DNA from: Agarilytica sp045430345
Lineage (GTDB): Bacteria > Pseudomonadota > Gammaproteobacteria > Pseudomonadales > Cellvibrionaceae
DNA: 64,000 bases
Assembly (NCBI GenBank): GCA_045430345.1
Contig: JAILXT010000005.1
Coordinates: 248,001-312,000, forward strand
Reading direction: 5' to 3'
Both the position numbers and the translations under genes were made by a program. Shown here piece by piece: positions 31,888 to 40,987 of the stretch (positions are counted from its first letter, which is position 1; each line of letters opens with the position of its first letter). The notes under the pieces are model-generated. The model was not told the DNA's origin, searched no databases, and saw nothing but the letters and a program-made list of their open reading frames with translations.

Positions 31888-33605
31888 GTCGACGTTTCAT
31901 TATCCAATGAGGGTGAATATACAACAAAACGATTTCGCCCTGATTCTTTTGCCTCGTAAAGTGCCTGATCAGCACGCACCAAACTCTGCTCAACTTTTGT
32001 ATCATCATCAAGTAAGGGGCTAATCCCGATACTGATGGTGATATTGATGGTATTACCATCAAATACAATATCGTTTTCTTCTACCTCTTTGCACAAGCGT
32101 GCGGCAATATCAGCGGCCTTATCAACATCACAGTCAACCAACATCATCGCGTATTCTTCCCCTCCCAAGCGGCCCACTAGGTCATACTGCCTTAAGCTTG
32201 ATTTCAATAAGTCGGCCACAGCGATAATCGCCACATCACCCATGGCGTGACCATATGTATCGTTTACCTTCTTAAAGTGGTCGATATCCATCATTAACAT
32301 CGCCGACTGGGTATGTTTTCGGTGTTGCCGTAAGAATTCGTTTTCAGCAGATTCTAGGAAGTGGCGTCGGTTAAACAGTTTGGTCATACTGTCCGTTGTC
32401 GCTAACTCGTATAACTGGGCATTTAGTTCTTTTAACTTTCGGTTGGTCCGTTTTCTCAGGTGGTTAATACGTAAGAGAAAATAGATCATCACACAAAATA
32501 CGAGCGTTACAACCAATACAATCACCAACCACCCGCGCTGCGTACCGATTGTTTTGTCTTTCGTTTCAATAATGTCACTTTGCTTCTCGAGCATGCTGAA
32601 CTGCTCGTCCAAAATAGACTGATTGATATCAATACTTTTTTGAAGTTCCAGGATTGATTTTTCCTTCATTAACACTTCTTGCTGCTTACCTTTAAGCAAG
32701 GTTTTCTGTTGTTCAATTCCTTTTCTATTCCTAGCCACCTCCTCCTGGGAGGTTTTAATCTCATCAGATAGGCCCTGCAATTTTACCCGACTCTCTTCAA
32801 GGCGCCTTCCGCGCTCTTCGAGCTGATGCACCGCAGAGGTCAGTAATTGCGACTTGTTATCTAATTCTTGATTTATTTTATCGAGGTTTTTCTCTTTTTC
32901 TTCGACATATTGAAGTAAGTTTTCTAGCCGCGCTTCTTTGTTTCGAAGCTGCTCGCCTAAATCTTCCTTTGATCCGGCCAGTTCTAATAGACTGATCGAT
33001 ACGTCAAAACCACGATTGGAAAGGTTCTCCCCATTAAGGGTAATACTCAGCTTTTGCCTGTAATCAATAAGGCTCACCATTTGGTGATCTCGGTCGACTT
33101 TCCCATCAGCTATAATCAGCGTGTTTTTTACTTTCTTAAACAGCTTGTTGTTAAGCTGTCGTTTTTTATCGGAGAGGAAAATAATGGCATAGTCGTCCGG
33201 GTCGAATGCCTCGTCTTTAATACGTGTTACGGTAAAAGCTTTGCCTCTAACCACCTTAGACTTCTTCGCATCCACAGCATTTCGAAACGCTAAGCTCCCA
33301 CCAACAAGACCAATATGAAACTCGTCCAATTCCGCTTCATTTGGCCATGTCACATGCTTGGCGATCTCAATAAGGTAATGTGCTTTTCCTTCATCCAAGG
33401 TCACCTCTTTCTCGTTAGCATAGGCAGCAACTCCCATCGCGCTCGTTAACACTAGCGCTCGAAGGATCAGCCAGAACGAAGGTAAATAAGGTGTCGTTAA
33501 CATATAAACAGAACAACGCATGCAGTATTGTATATTCCCCAAAGTATAGGATGAATATAACGCGCTTTCACATTTCTCGACATCCTGACACGGCTGCAGA
33601 CTCAT
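31884..33605 (-). CDS. YfiR-like domain fused to a diguanylate cyclase
   Basis: This protein has up to 573 residues. A signal-like hydrophobic segment lies at about 42-62, so the true start may be the Met at residue 29 or 35. Residues 70-210 match the periplasmic YfiR-like DUF4154 domain (IAKHVTWP, IGLVGGS, IADGK, LSITLNGENLSNRGFDVSISLLEL). A long coiled coil (about 215-350), a membrane helix (about 362-385) and a GGDEF domain follow. The active site is G-G-E-E-Y, with an intact I-site RxxD five residues upstream (RQYDLVGRL). In Pseudomonas YfiR is a separate periplasmic inhibitor of the cyclase YfiN; here sensor and cyclase are on one chain. Makes c-di-GMP in the cytoplasm. Confidence 0.88.
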   Translation of the reverse strand: MSLQPCQDVEKCESALYSSYTLGNIQYCMRCSVYMLTTPYLPSFWLILRALVLTSAMGVAAYANEKEVTLDEGKAHYLIEIAKHVTWPNEAELDEFHIGLVGGSLAFRNAVDAKKSKVVRGKAFTVTRIKDEAFDPDDYAIIFLSDKKRQLNNKLFKKVKNTLIIADGKVDRDHQMVSLIDYRQKLSITLNGENLSNRGFDVSISLLELAGSKEDLGEQLRNKEARLENLLQYVEEKEKNLDKINQELDNKSQLLTSAVHQLEERGRRLEESRVKLQGLSDEIKTSQEEVARNRKGIEQQKTLLKGKQQEVLMKEKSILELQKSIDINQSILDEQFSMLEKQSDIIETKDKTIGTQRGWLVIVLVVTLVFCVMIYFLLRINHLRKRTNRKLKELNAQLYELATTDSMTKLFNRRHFLESAENEFLRQHRKHTQSAMLMMDIDHFKKVNDTYGHAMGDVAIIAVADLLKSSLRQYDLVGRLGGEEYAMMLVDCDVDKAADIAARLCKEVEENDIVFDGNTINITISIGISPLLDDDTKVEQSLVRADQALYEAKESGRNRFVVYSPSLDNETST

Positions 33606-33760
33606 CCGCCAGGTCTCTTCTCTGCTAGCTCGTCGATGTTTTCCATGTCCGTTTATGGCCCATCGATTAACGCGCGCACACGTCCTTGTATTAAATCCGC
33701 TTTCCTATGCCCCTCCAGTTCCACTAGAATCGCTACACACACGCTTACGGGGATACAAAA

Positions 33761-34534
33761 ATGACGAAAACAGTGTTGGTCACTGGCGCTTCATCTGGCT
33801 TTGGCGAAGCTTGTGTCAAAACCTATGCGCAACAAGGCTACAAAGTCGTGATGGGCGCACGAAACATCGCCAAACTGATCGAGACACAAAGCCACCTGCC
33901 CGCCCCGAGTAACGCAGTATTTGCGCCACTGGACGTGCGCTATAAAGACTCGATCGATCATTTCTTTGATGCGATCCCAGACGACTTTAGAGATATCGAT
34001 ATACTGGTGAACAACGCTGGGCTGGCATTGGGCACTCAACCAGCGCAGGATGCAGACTGGGACGATTGGGAAACAATGATAGACACCAACATCAAAGGCC
34101 TCGCCAGGATCACCCGAAAAGTCCTCCCCGAAATGGTCGCGCGAAACAGCGGCCACATCGTCAATATTGGCTCCATGGCCGCCTCTTGGGCCTACCCAGG
34201 CGGCAACGCCTATGGTGCGACAAAAGCCTTCGTTCAACAATTTTCTCGCGGTTTACGCTCAGATGTTTTGGGTAAACAAATCCGTGTCACCAATATCGAG
34301 CCAGGACTCGCCAATACCAACTTTTCCAAAGTCCGCTTAAAAGGTGACCAGAAAAAAGCCGATGATGTTTACGAAAATACACAACCCTTGGTCGCAGAAG
34401 ATATTGCCAACATCGTCCATTGGGTAACCAGTGTGCCGGCCCACGTGAATATAAATAACCTTGAAGTCATGCCGACATGCCAAGCATGGGGACCGCTGAT
34501 CATTAATCGAGAAATGATGACCGAAGCGGACTAG
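33761..34534 (+). CDS. Short-chain dehydrogenase (YdfG-like NADP-dependent)
   Basis: This 257-residue SDR has cofactor motif TGASSGFG, NNAG, and the catalytic set Ser (NIGSMAAS), Tyr and Lys in YGATK. The GARN after the second strand favours NADP(H), and the order of segments (DDWETMIDTNIKGL, VTNIEPGLANTNFS, DIANIVHWVTSVPAHVNINNLEVMPTCQ) matches the YdfG group, which oxidises 3-hydroxy acids and serine derivatives. A GGGG ribosome site lies near the ATG. It stands alone and is convergent with the tauE-like gene. Confidence 0.88.
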   Translation: MTKTVLVTGASSGFGEACVKTYAQQGYKVVMGARNIAKLIETQSHLPAPSNAVFAPLDVRYKDSIDHFFDAIPDDFRDIDILVNNAGLALGTQPAQDADWDDWETMIDTNIKGLARITRKVLPEMVARNSGHIVNIGSMAASWAYPGGNAYGATKAFVQQFSRGLRSDVLGKQIRVTNIEPGLANTNFSKVRLKGDQKKADDVYENTQPLVAEDIANIVHWVTSVPAHVNINNLEVMPTCQAWGPLIINREMMTEAD

Positions 34535-34549
34535 CGCAGTAGCTTGAAA

Positions 34550-35284
34550 TCACAACCACTTCATCGCAACTCCGATAAGGGCGACGATAGCGGCAACCGA
34601 ACACAGCGATAGCAGAAAAGGCCGAAAGCGCGCTTTATCCACCCAGCGCTGCATCCGTAAACCGAGCACAAACCCTATGATAGCCACGGGACTAAAGCTC
34701 AAACAGAGCACTAATATATCCTGGGACAACAGGCCACTCCCCCAATAACTCAGCAAGCTCAAAATACAGCTATACGCGAAATACAGTCCTAAGTTTCCAC
34801 GCACGCTATCGGGCGACCCATACTGCATCACCAACGCGAGCGGCGGGCCTCCGATAGATGTCGTCGTGCCCATAAACCCGCTGGCAAAGCCTGCCCACGA
34901 TAAACGTGAACGTGTTGCCTCAAAACGAACATTGATCAAACTCACAACGACGGCTACTAATACGGCAATTGCTACGATGATGTGTAACCACATAATACTC
35001 ACCGCCAACAAAACCCAAACACCGATAATCGTTCCGGGGATACGCGTAATCATCGCCGGTGCAATCAGCGAAATTTGAATATGCTTGCGCTGATGCCACG
35101 CGTTAATCACACTTAGAAACAATGCCGTCGATGTTAAAATATAAGGCACCCAGGCAGGCTCAATTAACATAATGATCGGCGCCGCTAATACCGCCATCCC
35201 AAATCCCATCGCGGTTTGAATACAACAGCCCACCAATAAAATGGCCGCACTTAACAACCAACTGCTCAACTCAATCGAAGCCAA
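34550..35284 (-). CDS. TauE/SafE-family membrane transporter, second copy
   Basis: This 244-residue protein has about seven to eight hydrophobic segments and the family motifs GCCIQTAMGFGMAVLAAPIIML near the start and GFASGFMGTTTSIGGPPLALVM in the middle. It is a more distant member than the one at 4512-5336 and has Gly-Pro-Pro in the second motif. Substrate unknown; anions such as sulfite or sulfonates are usual for the family. It is not linked to the sulfur locus. Confidence 0.8.
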   Translation of the reverse strand: MASIELSSWLLSAAILLVGCCIQTAMGFGMAVLAAPIIMLIEPAWVPYILTSTALFLSVINAWHQRKHIQISLIAPAMITRIPGTIIGVWVLLAVSIMWLHIIVAIAVLVAVVVSLINVRFEATRSRLSWAGFASGFMGTTTSIGGPPLALVMQYGSPDSVRGNLGLYFAYSCILSLLSYWGSGLLSQDILVLCLSFSPVAIIGFVLGLRMQRWVDKARFRPFLLSLCSVAAIVALIGVAMKWL

Positions 35285-35416
35285 AACGTGTTCTCAAAAA
35301 TGAAAGGTAAAATAAATGTGATAAGCCTGGATGACTCTTTGATTTTATGCGACCTAATAAGCCATAATGCCAGTGATAGCGGTAAGTTTCACGACCAATA
35401 AGAAGAAACTCAACGT

Positions 35417-37141
35417 ATGAATCGTACCAATCAGCTCGTGATCATCGATAGTAGTCGACAAGACTACCAGCACTTCCTCGACAATTTAGCCGACCCGAAA
35501 CAAATATTTAGCGGTACCTTCCATATTGCTGACTTCGACAGTGCAATCGCATACTTTTCAGAAAATAGTCCTCAATGCTGTGTCATTAACCATGAGTTTA
35601 TTGGTGGCGATGTCAAAAAATTTCTACAAACGCTCAACAACCACTACCGAGGCCCTGATTTTCCCATTGTCCTCAGTACCGATGCGGGGAATGAGCGCCT
35701 CGCGGTAGATTTAATGCAGATGGGTGTACAAGACTACGTGATCAAAGCGGAGCTAACACAATCTACGTTCTCTCGTACCTTAAAGAATGCGATGCGAACG
35801 TTCTCATTGCAAAAACAATTGAAGCAAATGGCCCATTACGATTCGCTCACAGGCCTGCTCAATCGCTCGCTATTTATGAACCGCCTCGAACAAACGGTTA
35901 ACGAAGCAAAACGCTATGGCCGCACGCTGAGCTTGATATCGCTGGATATCGACTATTTTAAACAGATTAACGATACCTATGGCCACGATGCAGGCGATAA
36001 GATCTTACGTATCGTATCCGAACGCATTCGCGAATGTGTACGTCGTTCAGATAGTGTTGCACGTTTGGGCGGCGATGAGTTTTTAGTCATGCTGCCCAAC
36101 GCTGCTGCGCACGAGGGGCATTACGTTGCACAAAAATTACTTAAACATATACCCGAGCCGATTACCGTTGAGGACGTCGTTCTCTACGTCTACCCCTCCA
36201 TAGGGCTTGCCAACTTTCCTGAAACCGCCAACGATCATCACGAGCTGTTAAAACAAGTCGATACTGCGTTGTACAAAGCGAAAGAGCAAGGCCGCTCACA
36301 ATACGTGAAGTTCTCTAAGCTTAACCAGAGCCAATGGCAGCGCAAATTAGAGTTAAGTAAAAGCTTACCCGCAGCGCTTCAGAATGGCGAAGTAAAACTC
36401 GCGTATCAGCCAATCTTTGACGCAAGGTCTAAACACTGCCACTCGGTAGAAGCCTTGATCCGTTGGCAACACAATGGCGAAATCATCGATACCAATGAGA
36501 TTGTTCACCTCATTCACCAAGGTTCCATGGCGATTCCGTACCACCAGTGGTTATTTGATAATGCCATCGGGCAATTGAAAACATGGCAACAACAATCACC
36601 GACCTTAAAAATGTCGATGAATATGCCGGCGAACCTTTGTCATAATTATGTCATTATCGAGCACTTGTTTAGCGCTATCGAGAAGTACCAGATCAAAGCA
36701 AGCGACCTTATTCTAGAAATCACCGAAACACATTTAATGCGCCATGCGGAGCTTACGAAAGAAGTTCTTACGGGGTTAGCGGAAAAAGGGGTACTCATCG
36801 CAATCGATGATTTTGGCACCGGTTATAGTTCGCTGGAGTATCTCGCCGACCTACCATGCAGTCAGCTTAAAATTGATCAACGCTTCTTTTTACAGTGGAA
36901 TGAAAATACAAAGAACCAGAAAATAGTAGAAGCCATTACAGCGCTAGGGCATCAGCTTGGCCTGCAAGTCGTTGCTGAAGGCGTGGAAACGGCACAACTC
37001 TCTTCCATCGTGCAAAAAATTGGTTGTGACGCCTCTCAAGGTTTTTGGCTAGGAAAGCCAGAGTTTGCGAAGGATTCTTGGAGTGACTATATGGCCCTTG
37101 CAACATCACATGAAGCAGAGGCTCCTGCCAGCCTCTCGTGA
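35417..37141 (+). CDS. REC-GGDEF-EAL c-di-GMP protein
   Basis: This 574-residue protein has an N-terminal receiver-like domain (residues 5-125) that lacks the usual acidic cluster: it reads IDSSRQD, and the phospho-Asp position shows NHEFIGG, so it may not be phosphorylated. The GGDEF domain (about 135-300) has an intact GGDEF and I-site RRSD. The EAL domain (about 310-560) has EALIRW, EITETH, DDFGTGYSS, KID, AEGVE and QGFWLGKP, so both catalytic halves look complete. It could make or degrade c-di-GMP depending on state. The next gene, convergent, is another REC-EAL protein. Confidence 0.88.
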   Translation: MNRTNQLVIIDSSRQDYQHFLDNLADPKQIFSGTFHIADFDSAIAYFSENSPQCCVINHEFIGGDVKKFLQTLNNHYRGPDFPIVLSTDAGNERLAVDLMQMGVQDYVIKAELTQSTFSRTLKNAMRTFSLQKQLKQMAHYDSLTGLLNRSLFMNRLEQTVNEAKRYGRTLSLISLDIDYFKQINDTYGHDAGDKILRIVSERIRECVRRSDSVARLGGDEFLVMLPNAAAHEGHYVAQKLLKHIPEPITVEDVVLYVYPSIGLANFPETANDHHELLKQVDTALYKAKEQGRSQYVKFSKLNQSQWQRKLELSKSLPAALQNGEVKLAYQPIFDARSKHCHSVEALIRWQHNGEIIDTNEIVHLIHQGSMAIPYHQWLFDNAIGQLKTWQQQSPTLKMSMNMPANLCHNYVIIEHLFSAIEKYQIKASDLILEITETHLMRHAELTKEVLTGLAEKGVLIAIDDFGTGYSSLEYLADLPCSQLKIDQRFFLQWNENTKNQKIVEAITALGHQLGLQVVAEGVETAQLSSIVQKIGCDASQGFWLGKPEFAKDSWSDYMALATSHEAEAPASLS

Positions 37142-37150
37142 ACCTAACTC

Positions 37151-37177
37151 GAGCAGCGTCTTGCTCATTCCATTTTT
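37151..37177. terminator. Possible terminator between convergent c-di-GMP genes
   Basis: GAGCA and TGCTC pair with a 6-base loop and are followed by ATTCCATTTTT, in the 59-base gap between two convergent stops. The stem is short. Confidence 0.35.
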
Positions 37178-37200
37178 GTTGCGTCTAAATTCGCGAGGCG

Positions 37201-38418
37201 CTAACTTTTCGCTGAGGTATCTTGCTGCTGGAATTGGCGTGCCCAAACCCCGTACCAGCGTGCAATTTCTGCCGCAGGCTTAGGTCTTGAAATAAGATGC
37301 CCCTGGATCGTAATGTTCCCTTTTTGAGAAAGAAAATTAAACTCCGTTTCACTTTCCACTCCCTCAGCGACAATCTCTAAGGGAAAACTCTCCTTTAATT
37401 CCATCATAGTATTGAGAATCACTTGAGAGACACGATCTTTATGGATGTTATGAATCATACTGCGATCCATTTTAATCTCGGTAAATGGGTATTGACGAAT
37501 TTGCCCCATATTTGTAAAGCCCGTACCAAAATCATCAAGGGACAAACCGAAACCTGCAATACGGAGGCGCTCCAAGGTTAAGATTTTTTTAGTCGTATCG
37601 AGGGCTTGGCCTTCAGTGATTTCCACCACCAATTTTTCGTGAGGAAAATCGGCCAGACTACAAATCGTTGTCAGCATTTCGGGTAACTTATCGTTAGATA
37701 ATTGCTGAGGCAAGATATTAATAGAGAGGGTGATGTCCTCAGCGCAATCGATCTGATCTTTGATCGAAATAAAATCGTCCAAAGCCTGCTCTAAAGTCTT
37801 GTATGTGAGCAAATCGATTAAGCCATGCTTTTCGACAATCGACATAAAATGATCCGGCTTTAAAAATTCCATTTCTCCCGGCACTTTGATTCTGCACAAA
37901 ATTTCCAACCCGGTTAGTGCCAACGACTGGCAATCTATTTGCGGCTGAAAATACGGAACGATATCGCCTTGCTCGATGGCTTCAATTAATACACGCTGTT
38001 TAGAAAACTGTCCGGTCGACATCATGCGTCGGTTAATTCTATCCGCACGTTCGATCATTAACTTTAGATCTTCAGCATCAAAAGGCTTGGTCAAATTGCC
38101 AACCAAATGAACGTGGTGTTTTCTCGCGAGATTAATTGCTAGCTCAACAACACGCTCATCAAGCGATGAATAAATTGCAACACCGCCAACATACCCAGTA
38201 TCGGAGATTGCCTCGATCAGCTGCATTCCATCCATCACCGGCATTTTAAGGTCAGTAACAATTAGCTGGAAACGATACGGCTGCTCTTCAATAAGATCAT
38301 AGGCATCACTGCCGTTTTTAGCTCTAACAATATTAAGCACGCCCAAGCCTTGCAACTCCGCTTCTAGCACGGCGAGCTGACTCGGGGAATCATCAACGAT
38401 TAATGCGGACGTGACCAT
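37201..38418 (-). CDS. REC-EAL response regulator (c-di-GMP phosphodiesterase type)
   Basis: This 405-residue protein has a classic receiver (VDDSPSQL, phospho-Asp in IVTDLKMPVMDG, Lys in LTKPFD) and an EAL domain (about 145-395). The signature is E-I-L rather than E-A-L (TGLEILCRIK), a common functional variant that keeps the Glu. Other sites are SINILP, EITEGQ, DDFGTGFTN, KMD, AEGVES and QGHLISRP. This fits a phosphorylation-controlled phosphodiesterase. GGAG precedes the ATG, and a 12-bp palindrome lies just upstream. Confidence 0.87.
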   Translation of the reverse strand: MVTSALIVDDSPSQLAVLEAELQGLGVLNIVRAKNGSDAYDLIEEQPYRFQLIVTDLKMPVMDGMQLIEAISDTGYVGGVAIYSSLDERVVELAINLARKHHVHLVGNLTKPFDAEDLKLMIERADRINRRMMSTGQFSKQRVLIEAIEQGDIVPYFQPQIDCQSLALTGLEILCRIKVPGEMEFLKPDHFMSIVEKHGLIDLLTYKTLEQALDDFISIKDQIDCAEDITLSINILPQQLSNDKLPEMLTTICSLADFPHEKLVVEITEGQALDTTKKILTLERLRIAGFGLSLDDFGTGFTNMGQIRQYPFTEIKMDRSMIHNIHKDRVSQVILNTMMELKESFPLEIVAEGVESETEFNFLSQKGNITIQGHLISRPKPAAEIARWYGVWARQFQQQDTSAKS

Positions 38419-38730
38419 AAGACTCCATGCTGTTAACAGCGAATACCGGACGAGTTACCACGACAACTAAAACCGCCAGCATTTTAATTAAATTGGGTTA
38501 ACGGCAATACTGCCTGCACCCTTTTGGCATCCTTTTAGTATAGCGTTGATAGCACAAAACCCAAGTAATGCCCCGGCTATCAAACTAAATAATCTAACGG
38601 CCGCAAACAACCCGACTAAAGGTGTGCTACCGCGCCAAATCTTGCCAACGAAGAAGAGTATCAATAAAAAAAATAGGGTTTTTAGAATGAAATCGTTTAT
38701 TGAAACTAACGAAGAAACGTTAAAACGTTT
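38419..38730. other. Intergenic region with a 12-bp palindrome
   Basis: The 312 bases upstream of the REC-EAL gene hold GCTGTTAACAGC at 38429-38440, a perfect palindrome 11 bases before that gene's ATG, so it may be an operator. No convincing gene is present in the rest. Confidence 0.4.
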
Positions 38731-39489
38731 TTACTTGATGATATCAACCAAGCGCTTTCGTGTGATTCGTTCCTCACCAGGGTAACCAAATGCATTATTG
38801 ATATAACGGATACCATCAATAGACATATCACGATTAAGGTGACTGTGACCATACACATGAATTTTGGGCGATAGAAGGCGCAGTTTATTTTCTATTTCAA
38901 TACTTCCCAACACGGGGTACAGCTCCTGCATTTTTGCTGGAATATAAGCAGGCATAAGGTCGATCCGAGGTAAAAAATGAGAAAATGTAATTACCGTCGC
39001 TTCATCTGTTTGTTGTGGGCGGGGGTTCAATGATAAGAAATGATCCAATATTTCTCTTGGGTGAGTCAAAAAATCAGGCCATTTACAGCGCTTGAAATCC
39101 ATCCAAGCCATTTTAATATATTCACCAGGCTCACCAAATGAATAATCGTACCAAGAATATAAAGGATGAATAATGTAATCGCCCACCTTTGCTCGTTCTG
39201 TCACAACGCCAAATGACCTTGCTAGTTCTATGGTTTTATGGAACTTTTCTAACGAACAAAACGGATGCTCTTTGTTCACCCATATATCGTGATTACCGGG
39301 GACGAAAAATACGTGCCGAAATTTTTTTGCGGTATGTTCAAAACATTCACTGATTCGATCCAATGAGTCACTGATATCACCCGCTAAAATCAACGTATCC
39401 TCAGAGTATTCCTGTAAAGAAAGGTCACGAATCCACTGTGCATTTTCTTCATAGTCAACATGGATATCTGAAAGTGCAAAAATTCGCAT
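38731..39489 (-). CDS. Calcineurin-like metallophosphoesterase
   Basis: This 252-residue protein begins SDIHVDYEEN, then LAGDISD, PGNHDIW, and late YGHSHLNRD, the four metal-binding blocks of the calcineurin-like fold. It has no signal peptide, so it acts in the cytoplasm. Substrate cannot be told from sequence; nucleotides or phosphoesters are usual. It stands alone between a c-di-GMP regulator and a STAS gene. Confidence 0.85.
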   Translation of the reverse strand: MRIFALSDIHVDYEENAQWIRDLSLQEYSEDTLILAGDISDSLDRISECFEHTAKKFRHVFFVPGNHDIWVNKEHPFCSLEKFHKTIELARSFGVVTERAKVGDYIIHPLYSWYDYSFGEPGEYIKMAWMDFKRCKWPDFLTHPREILDHFLSLNPRPQQTDEATVITFSHFLPRIDLMPAYIPAKMQELYPVLGSIEIENKLRLLSPKIHVYGHSHLNRDMSIDGIRYINNAFGYPGEERITRKRLVDIIK

Positions 39490-39707
39490 AGGGATTAAAC
39501 AGCTTCTTTACTATTTTAAAGGTTAAGCAAACGGATACTAATTTTAACCGCTCGGTTAATGGGTGTTACCGGGGACGGAATGCTAACGAAAAAACGCGTG
39601 AAACGCCACTTTTCGGCAAGCTGTGACGGAAATGCAAAACCTAAAAACTTCAGTGCTACACTCCCTTTAACGTGCGTTATCCAATAAAAACACAAAAGGT
39701 GGGTTAA

Positions 39708-40031
39708 ATGGAAATCACAAGATCGCTGAATGATGCGTATTACGTACTCATTGATCCCGAATTTTCTTTCCCGAATTGCTATACAACATATGACGAGATC
39801 AAAACCTTACTCGATCAGGACTACAAAGTCATACTGGACTTTTCAGCATGCACCCATATAGACAGCAGTGCCCTCGGAGGATTGTTTTCGCTAAGAAAAA
39901 GTTTTCGTGGGAACGCAGAATTGAAAATCATCAATGCCAATACACATATTTACAAAGTATTTCAGGTGTACAAATTGGACAAAGCCATTACGATCGAATC
40001 ACCGTCGCAAGACAGCTCAATTCAGAGTTAG
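39708..40031 (+). CDS. STAS-domain protein
   Basis: This 107-residue single-domain protein has the STAS motif DFSACTHIDSSALGGLFSLRK near residues 46-66; the Ser-Ser there corresponds to the phosphorylatable serine of anti-anti-sigma factors. The end, FQVYKLDKAITI, is also typical. An AAAGGTGGG ribosome site precedes the ATG. No anti-sigma kinase or phosphatase gene is adjacent. The next gene is convergent, four bases after its stop. Confidence 0.82.
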   Translation: MEITRSLNDAYYVLIDPEFSFPNCYTTYDEIKTLLDQDYKVILDFSACTHIDSSALGGLFSLRKSFRGNAELKIINANTHIYKVFQVYKLDKAITIESPSQDSSIQS

Positions 40032-40034
40032 CAA

Positions 40035-40715
40035 TCAAGTATCAGAATCACACGGTTCGCCCATGTTCATTTTTTTTAACGCCTGATCAAGGCCTGCAAC
40101 ATGTTCAGCATGGCGGCTGTGCATGATCATATACAATCGAAGGATTTCAATTGGCGTTTCAGGGTAGCGTACTAGCTTTTTCTGCCAGCCCTGTTTCTCG
40201 ATTTCTCTCACACTCTCATCCGTTCCGAAGGTATAGTCACCTCGCCCGCCCTGTACCATTTTGAGCGCATGATTCAATGACCGTGCACGCGCAACACGAG
40301 AAAAATCATCAGCTGGGTAACGATCAAAATAGACGATCCCGTGTACAGGGACCATTTTGTAGCGGCTGAGATCATCTTTCGTGGTGATATTGAGGCGGGG
40401 ACGCCCGAACACCCACACGCCTATTTCAGAAATAGGGGTTGGTATCGCGATGCTGTTTTCGGTAACAATTTCGCTCACACGCGCTATATCTCCATCCAAC
40501 TTCCCTTGCTGTAACATCTCGTCCAGACGCGCAGCAGGAAGCTCCCGAAATACCGCCTCGTGGCCTGCCATTTCAAATACACATTCCACTCGCTCTAAAA
40601 TCAAAGGCATAGCGGCTTTTTGGCTAGACAAGGTATACCCCATCACGAACTGTTCGGAATGAGTAAAAGTAGCAAACAAGAGCAGCAGATGAAAAATAAG
40701 GCATCGCGCTAACAT
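40035..40715 (-). CDS. Periplasmic solute-binding-protein-like sensor or binder
   Basis: This 226-residue protein has a signal peptide (ending THSEQ) and the small-lobe pattern of family-3 solute-binding proteins: LILERVECVFEMAGHEAVFRELPAARLDEMLQQGKLDGDIARVSE, then IPTPISEIGVWVFG, and DYTFGTDESV. Such free-standing proteins near no transporter genes are common in marine gammaproteobacteria and often lack ABC partners. Ligand unknown. Confidence 0.75.
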   Translation of the reverse strand: MLARCLIFHLLLLFATFTHSEQFVMGYTLSSQKAAMPLILERVECVFEMAGHEAVFRELPAARLDEMLQQGKLDGDIARVSEIVTENSIAIPTPISEIGVWVFGRPRLNITTKDDLSRYKMVPVHGIVYFDRYPADDFSRVARARSLNHALKMVQGGRGDYTFGTDESVREIEKQGWQKKLVRYPETPIEILRLYMIMHSRHAEHVAGLDQALKKMNMGEPCDSDT

Positions 40716-40987
40716 GGGAAGTATCTCGAAGTGATGATCAACGTCCTAATAGAGAAGTGTATATAGAGTGTACGACGCTTCTCATACTTTTTCACCCCAT
40801 ACAGAACGGGAGCTCTTTCCCAACTGTCTCGACATCCGCGATGATCGCCACTAGATACATGAACCCGATATACGATCTGCCCCCCGACGCACACGCGCAG
40901 AAGGTTTCTACACACTTGCGAAAGGGAGTGAAAAGGGAACGCGCAACTGTAATACCCTCAACAACCCCACGGGGGGGGAAGTAACAT

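Noticed and set aside
40716..40987. Intergenic segment with an 8-base G run
   Set aside because: No gene, hairpin or repeat family could be supported.
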